A stretch of DNA of 8,065 nt from an uncultured Candidatus Saccharibacteria bacterium (GTDB lineage Bacteria; Patescibacteriota; Saccharimonadia; Saccharimonadales; UBA4665): the NCBI GenBank assembly GCA_903891235.1, contig CAITDW010000251.1, forward strand, positions 1 through 8,065. Reading direction: 5' to 3'. The notes beneath the pieces were generated by a model. It saw only the letters and a list, made by a program, of their open reading frames with translations, ran no database searches and was not told where the DNA came from. This document shows positions 5,600-8,065 of this stretch, piece by piece. Made by a program: the position numbers and the translations under genes. Numbering within the stretch: position 1 is the first letter of the stretch; each line of letters begins with the position of its first letter.

Positions 5600-6400
5600 A
5601 TGACTAAAATTTGTTCTTGGAATGTAAACGGAATCAGGGCGGTAGAGCGTAAAGGTTTATTCCAACCATTTATAAATTCACTCAAGCCCGATATTATTTG
5701 CCTACAAGAAACAAAGGCAAACAGGGAACAAGTAGAAGTAGATTTAAATGGTTACCATGAATATTGGAACTCTGCAGATAAAAAAGGTTATTCTGGTACT
5801 GCCGTATTCTCTAAAGTTGAACCAATTGAAGTGATCAACGGATTGTCTGAGGACTTAATCATAAAATATAACTTGAGCGACGACTCTTATGGAAATCCTA
5901 ATAGTGAGGGAAGAGTAATAACTGCTGAATATGCTAATTATTTTCTTGTGACTGTATACACTCCTAATGCTAAGGATGATCTATCTAGGCTCAAGCTAAG
6001 ACATGAGCAGTGGGATAAAGCATTTCTAGATTATCTTAAAGCTTTAGAAAAAACCAAACCAGTTATATTTTGTGGAGACTTGAATGTTGCCCACACCGAA
6101 GATGATCTTGCCAATCCAAAACCAAATGTCGGCAAAAAAGGTTTTACCATTGAGGAAAGGGAAGGCTTTGATTTATTTTTAGCAGCTGGTTTTATAGATA
6201 GCTTCAGAATCTTTACTAAAGGTAATGGACATTATTCATGGTGGTCACATTGGGCAAAAGCACGAGAGAGAAATATTGGCTGGAGAATTGACTACTTTTT
6301 AGCATCGAAAAGTCTTAAAAAGAATATCCTTAAGGCTGAAATACACCCAGAAATTTTAGGTAGCGATCATTGTCCTGTCAGCCTAACTATAAATATATAA
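5600..6400 (+). CDS. xth: Exonuclease III-family AP endonuclease
   Basis: Cuts DNA 5' to abasic sites and trims 3' blocking groups in base-excision repair. The 266 residues match the ExoIII/ExoA/APE1 family along their whole length. Conserved sites are in order: CSWNVNGIRA (5-14), ICLQETK with metal-binding E37, SGTAVFSK (65-72), VTVYTPNA with Y120, CGDLNVAH with D160 and N162, GFTIEERE (181-188), YSWWS (212-216), WRIDYF with D231, and GSDHCPV with the catalytic D256/H257. All expected active-site residues are present, so the enzyme should be active. The start fits the family N-terminus; no Shine-Dalgarno sequence is seen. The next gene begins 3 bases after the stop, so the two are very likely one operon. 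Confidence 0.95.
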   Translation: MTKICSWNVNGIRAVERKGLFQPFINSLKPDIICLQETKANREQVEVDLNGYHEYWNSADKKGYSGTAVFSKVEPIEVINGLSEDLIIKYNLSDDSYGNPNSEGRVITAEYANYFLVTVYTPNAKDDLSRLKLRHEQWDKAFLDYLKALEKTKPVIFCGDLNVAHTEDDLANPKPNVGKKGFTIEEREGFDLFLAAGFIDSFRIFTKGNGHYSWWSHWAKARERNIGWRIDYFLASKSLKKNILKAEIHPEILGSDHCPVSLTINI

Positions 6401-6403
6401 GAT

Positions 6404-7195
6404 ATGGAACAAAACTACATATATCGACAAACAAAATCTACGCCACTTTACCCAGATTTAATATGGTCAAGACCTGAATCAAAATTACACGCCGGTAAAC
6501 TATTAATAATTGGTGGGAATTTGCATGGATTTAGTTCTCCAGCTGAATGCTATAACGAAGCCGAAAAAGCTGGAGCTGGATCATTGCGAGTTATCATGCC
6601 AGATAAATTGAGGCCTCTTATTTCAAAAATCTTTCCAGCGGCAGAGTTTACTACATCTAATCCGAGTGGTGCATTCGCAGCTAATAGCCTAGCTGAGATC
6701 ATGGAAGAAATGGAGTGGGCAAATATAAGTCTTCTGTCTGGAGATTTTGGACATAATAGCGAAACAGCCATCGTTATTGAGAAAATCTTAGGAACTAAAT
6801 TGCCGCTAGTTTTAACTGGCGATTCAATAGATAACTACTTAGCCGGACCGAGAAACCTAGCACAAAGAAATAACCTACTAATTGTAACTACTTTTGCCAA
6901 ACTCCAAAAAATTACGACTAATTTAAGGCTAGAAAAACCATTAACGACCAGAATGGATCAAGTTCATCTTCAAGCCGCACTTAATACTCTTTCTATTAAA
7001 TATCCAATGATGGTCGCATTAATACATGAAGATAAGGTTTTCGTAACCCAAAAAGGCAAAATCAGTATTACTCAAATAACTAAGGATACTAGCCTGGAAA
7101 ACAAAGTTGCAGCTCATGCAAGCGTTTGGTGGATGCAAAATCCGACTAAACCATTTGAAGCAATTTCGACGTCTGTTTTAGATTTTTCAATTTAA
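6404..7195 (+). CDS. Diverged NAD(P)HX dehydratase-like (YjeF C-terminal / carbohydrate kinase family) protein
   Basis: The N-terminal half resembles ADP/ATP-dependent NAD(P)HX dehydratase (NnrD, YjeF C-terminal domain), which repairs hydrated nicotinamide cofactors. Residues 29-66 match the family's opening H-x-G-x-x-x-x-I-G-G pattern, followed by the A-x-x-AGAG-x-x-x-V-x-x-P helix and strand (here AEKAGAGSLRVIMP at 53-66). Further on, SGDFGHNSET (112-121) stands where the family has a glycine-rich GPGLG-type loop, and LTGDSIDNYL (137-146) where it has the DADAL segment. In the C-terminal half I cannot find the family's GGTGDVL loop with its catalytic aspartate; residues 232-248 (starting ENKVAAHASVWW) lie at that place. 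At 263 residues the length fits the single domain without the YjeF epimerase half. The protein may be a non-catalytic or repurposed homologue. It is tightly coupled to the AP endonuclease gene (3-base gap, no Shine-Dalgarno sequence). Fold assignment is reasonable; function is uncertain. Confidence 0.68.
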   Translation: MEQNYIYRQTKSTPLYPDLIWSRPESKLHAGKLLIIGGNLHGFSSPAECYNEAEKAGAGSLRVIMPDKLRPLISKIFPAAEFTTSNPSGAFAANSLAEIMEEMEWANISLLSGDFGHNSETAIVIEKILGTKLPLVLTGDSIDNYLAGPRNLAQRNNLLIVTTFAKLQKITTNLRLEKPLTTRMDQVHLQAALNTLSIKYPMMVALIHEDKVFVTQKGKISITQITKDTSLENKVAAHASVWWMQNPTKPFEAISTSVLDFSI

Positions 7196-7206
7196 TCTAA
7201 ATTAAA
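7191..7206. terminator. Weak AT-only inverted repeat between convergent genes
   Basis: TTTAAT (7191-7196) and ATTAAA (7201-7206) form a 6-bp stem with a 4-base loop across the 6-base gap between two convergent stop codons. With no G-C pairs it would be unstable, so it is at best a weak bidirectional terminator and may be chance in AT-rich DNA. Confidence 0.15.
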
Positions 7207-8032
7207 ATTCTTGACCAAATAGGTCGTTTTCATATATCTCTATTGGCACCTCAACATAATCTGGCTCTATATTATTAGTTTTTCTTAGGTATTTTTTATG
7301 TTCAGTGTTGACTTCACCCCAATACATCTGACGACACCAGTTGTTATAGAAGGATTCTTCATATATTAAAAATAATTCTTCATTATTGAGTGAGTCTAAG
7401 TAATTATTGGCTAAATTCATTTCTTTATCTACAACTTTTGTCCAACGAGGCTGAACCCATTTTCTGACTGCCAGACTAGATCCATCATCAGTCTTACCGC
7501 TAAAACTTTTGAGCATAACTAAATACCATTTCAGCCCATTAATAGCTAAATCGTTTTCCATAATACTCTCTTTGGAATAGGACCTATTCTCTACATCTAA
7601 GGCCTGAGACAGATAAAACATTTGCTGCAAAGCATCTATCTGGTAATTACGAAACTTTATACGTAGGGCTTTCTCTGTACCAATTGCACAAAAATGAGCC
7701 CAATTCTTTATTGTTGTTGGGCTAAGTTCGCTATCCTCATATTTTTCTTCAAGTCTTTTTTTAATAATATATTTATCCCTGACAATTTTTGGCTCTGGAA
7801 CATTTACCACAGTTGAATTTTCACCAGCAGAATAAGGTATCCATAAATTTTTTGTAGCTTTAAGAAAACCTTTGCCCCTAGCACCAATTCCGTACTCATC
7901 ATTTCTTTTACGTCTTCTTTTTGAAGCTTCTAGTGACTTAAAAGGGTAACCAGCTACATTCTTAGGTATAACTCTTGGAAAATCAAAAAAGAGTTTATCC
8001 TGAATTACAGTCTTTCTTTGTTTTTCAGCCAT
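7202..8032 (-). CDS. Hypothetical protein, 276 residues, family not recognised
   Basis: I do not recognise this protein. It has no signal peptide or membrane segment and looks cytoplasmic. The N-terminal 80 residues are basic, with a K/R cluster at about 38-43 (KRRRKR) followed by a glycine-rich GIGARGKGF (48-56), which could suit nucleic-acid or ribosome contact, though that is only a guess. Residues about 83-280 are mixed charged and aromatic, probably mostly helical, with many Trp and Tyr (for example NWAHFCAIGTEKALRIKFRNYQ region at 110-131, KWY at 168-170, YNNWCRQMYWGE at 229-240). I see no catalytic motif. The ATG at 8032 (MAEKQRKT) is preferred over an in-frame ATG at 8062, which would add ten hydrophobic residues encoded by T-rich DNA that looks like promoter or leader. 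The gene is convergent with the AP endonuclease operon (6-base gap). Codon use resembles its neighbours, so recent transfer is not indicated. Confidence 0.8.
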   Translation of the reverse strand: MAEKQRKTVIQDKLFFDFPRVIPKNVAGYPFKSLEASKRRRKRNDEYGIGARGKGFLKATKNLWIPYSAGENSTVVNVPEPKIVRDKYIIKKRLEEKYEDSELSPTTIKNWAHFCAIGTEKALRIKFRNYQIDALQQMFYLSQALDVENRSYSKESIMENDLAINGLKWYLVMLKSFSGKTDDGSSLAVRKWVQPRWTKVVDKEMNLANNYLDSLNNEELFLIYEESFYNNWCRQMYWGEVNTEHKKYLRKTNNIEPDYVEVPIEIYENDLFGQEF

Positions 8033-8065
8033 AACGTAGTAAAAGATTAACAAAAAAAACAAAAA

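Noticed and set aside
6550..6771. Minus-strand open frame opposite the dehydratase-like gene
   Set aside because: Shadow of the plus-strand gene, with no independent start signals.
8033..8062. Ten-residue N-terminal extension of the hypothetical protein (start at 8062)
   Set aside because: The added residues come from T-rich DNA resembling a promoter or leader, and MAEKQRKT is a more natural start. A membrane anchor is not supported because ten residues are too few.

Overview
The window looks like chromosomal DNA from a small-genome, AT-rich bacterium of the Candidate Phyla Radiation, most likely a Saccharibacteria (TM7)-like lineage. This placement is an inference. It rests on very tight gene packing, AT-rich codon use, a MarP-like protease beside a VKOR protein, several genes without a Shine-Dalgarno sequence whose -10-like boxes sit almost on the start codon, and diverged versions of common enzymes. 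UGA is used as a normal stop (end of pyrH), which argues against the recoded Gracilibacteria/Absconditabacteria code. I see no insertion sequence, phage gene, CRISPR array or replication origin.

Layout, left to right. At 1-1792 (+) lie an N-terminally truncated (by the window edge) CvpA-domain/trypsin-fold membrane serine protease of the MarP type and a vitamin K epoxide reductase (VKOR) family disulfide-forming membrane protein. At 1795-3908 (-) is a two-gene MacB/FtsX-type ABC transporter. Its ATPase has an unusual polybasic C-terminal tail, and its stop codon overlaps the permease start codon. At 3997-4088 (+) is a serine tRNA with anticodon GGA, divergent from the transporter. At 4101-5546 (-) is a probable operon of pyrH (UMP kinase) and a PP2C-type phosphatase. 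At 5600-7195 (+) is a probable operon of an exonuclease III-family AP endonuclease and a protein resembling the NAD(P)HX dehydratase (YjeF C-terminal / carbohydrate kinase) family that lacks the usual GTGD catalytic loop. At 7202-8032 (-) is a 276-residue protein I do not recognise.

How the genes may work together. The protease and VKOR probably both act at the cell envelope, and the protease keeps two cysteines at spacing matching the disulfide of mycobacterial MarP, so VKOR may help fold it. The ABC transporter is probably also an envelope system (export, extraction or mechanotransmission; substrate unknown). The rest is housekeeping: pyrimidine nucleotide synthesis, base-excision repair, possible metabolite repair, and serine decoding. 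Every gap between genes is short. The longest non-coding stretch, 3909-4100, holds the tRNA and two probable promoters. I do not see a clear new defence or mobile system. The most unusual items are the polybasic ATPase tail, the dehydratase homologue without its catalytic loop, the protease/VKOR pair and the unknown protein at the right end.
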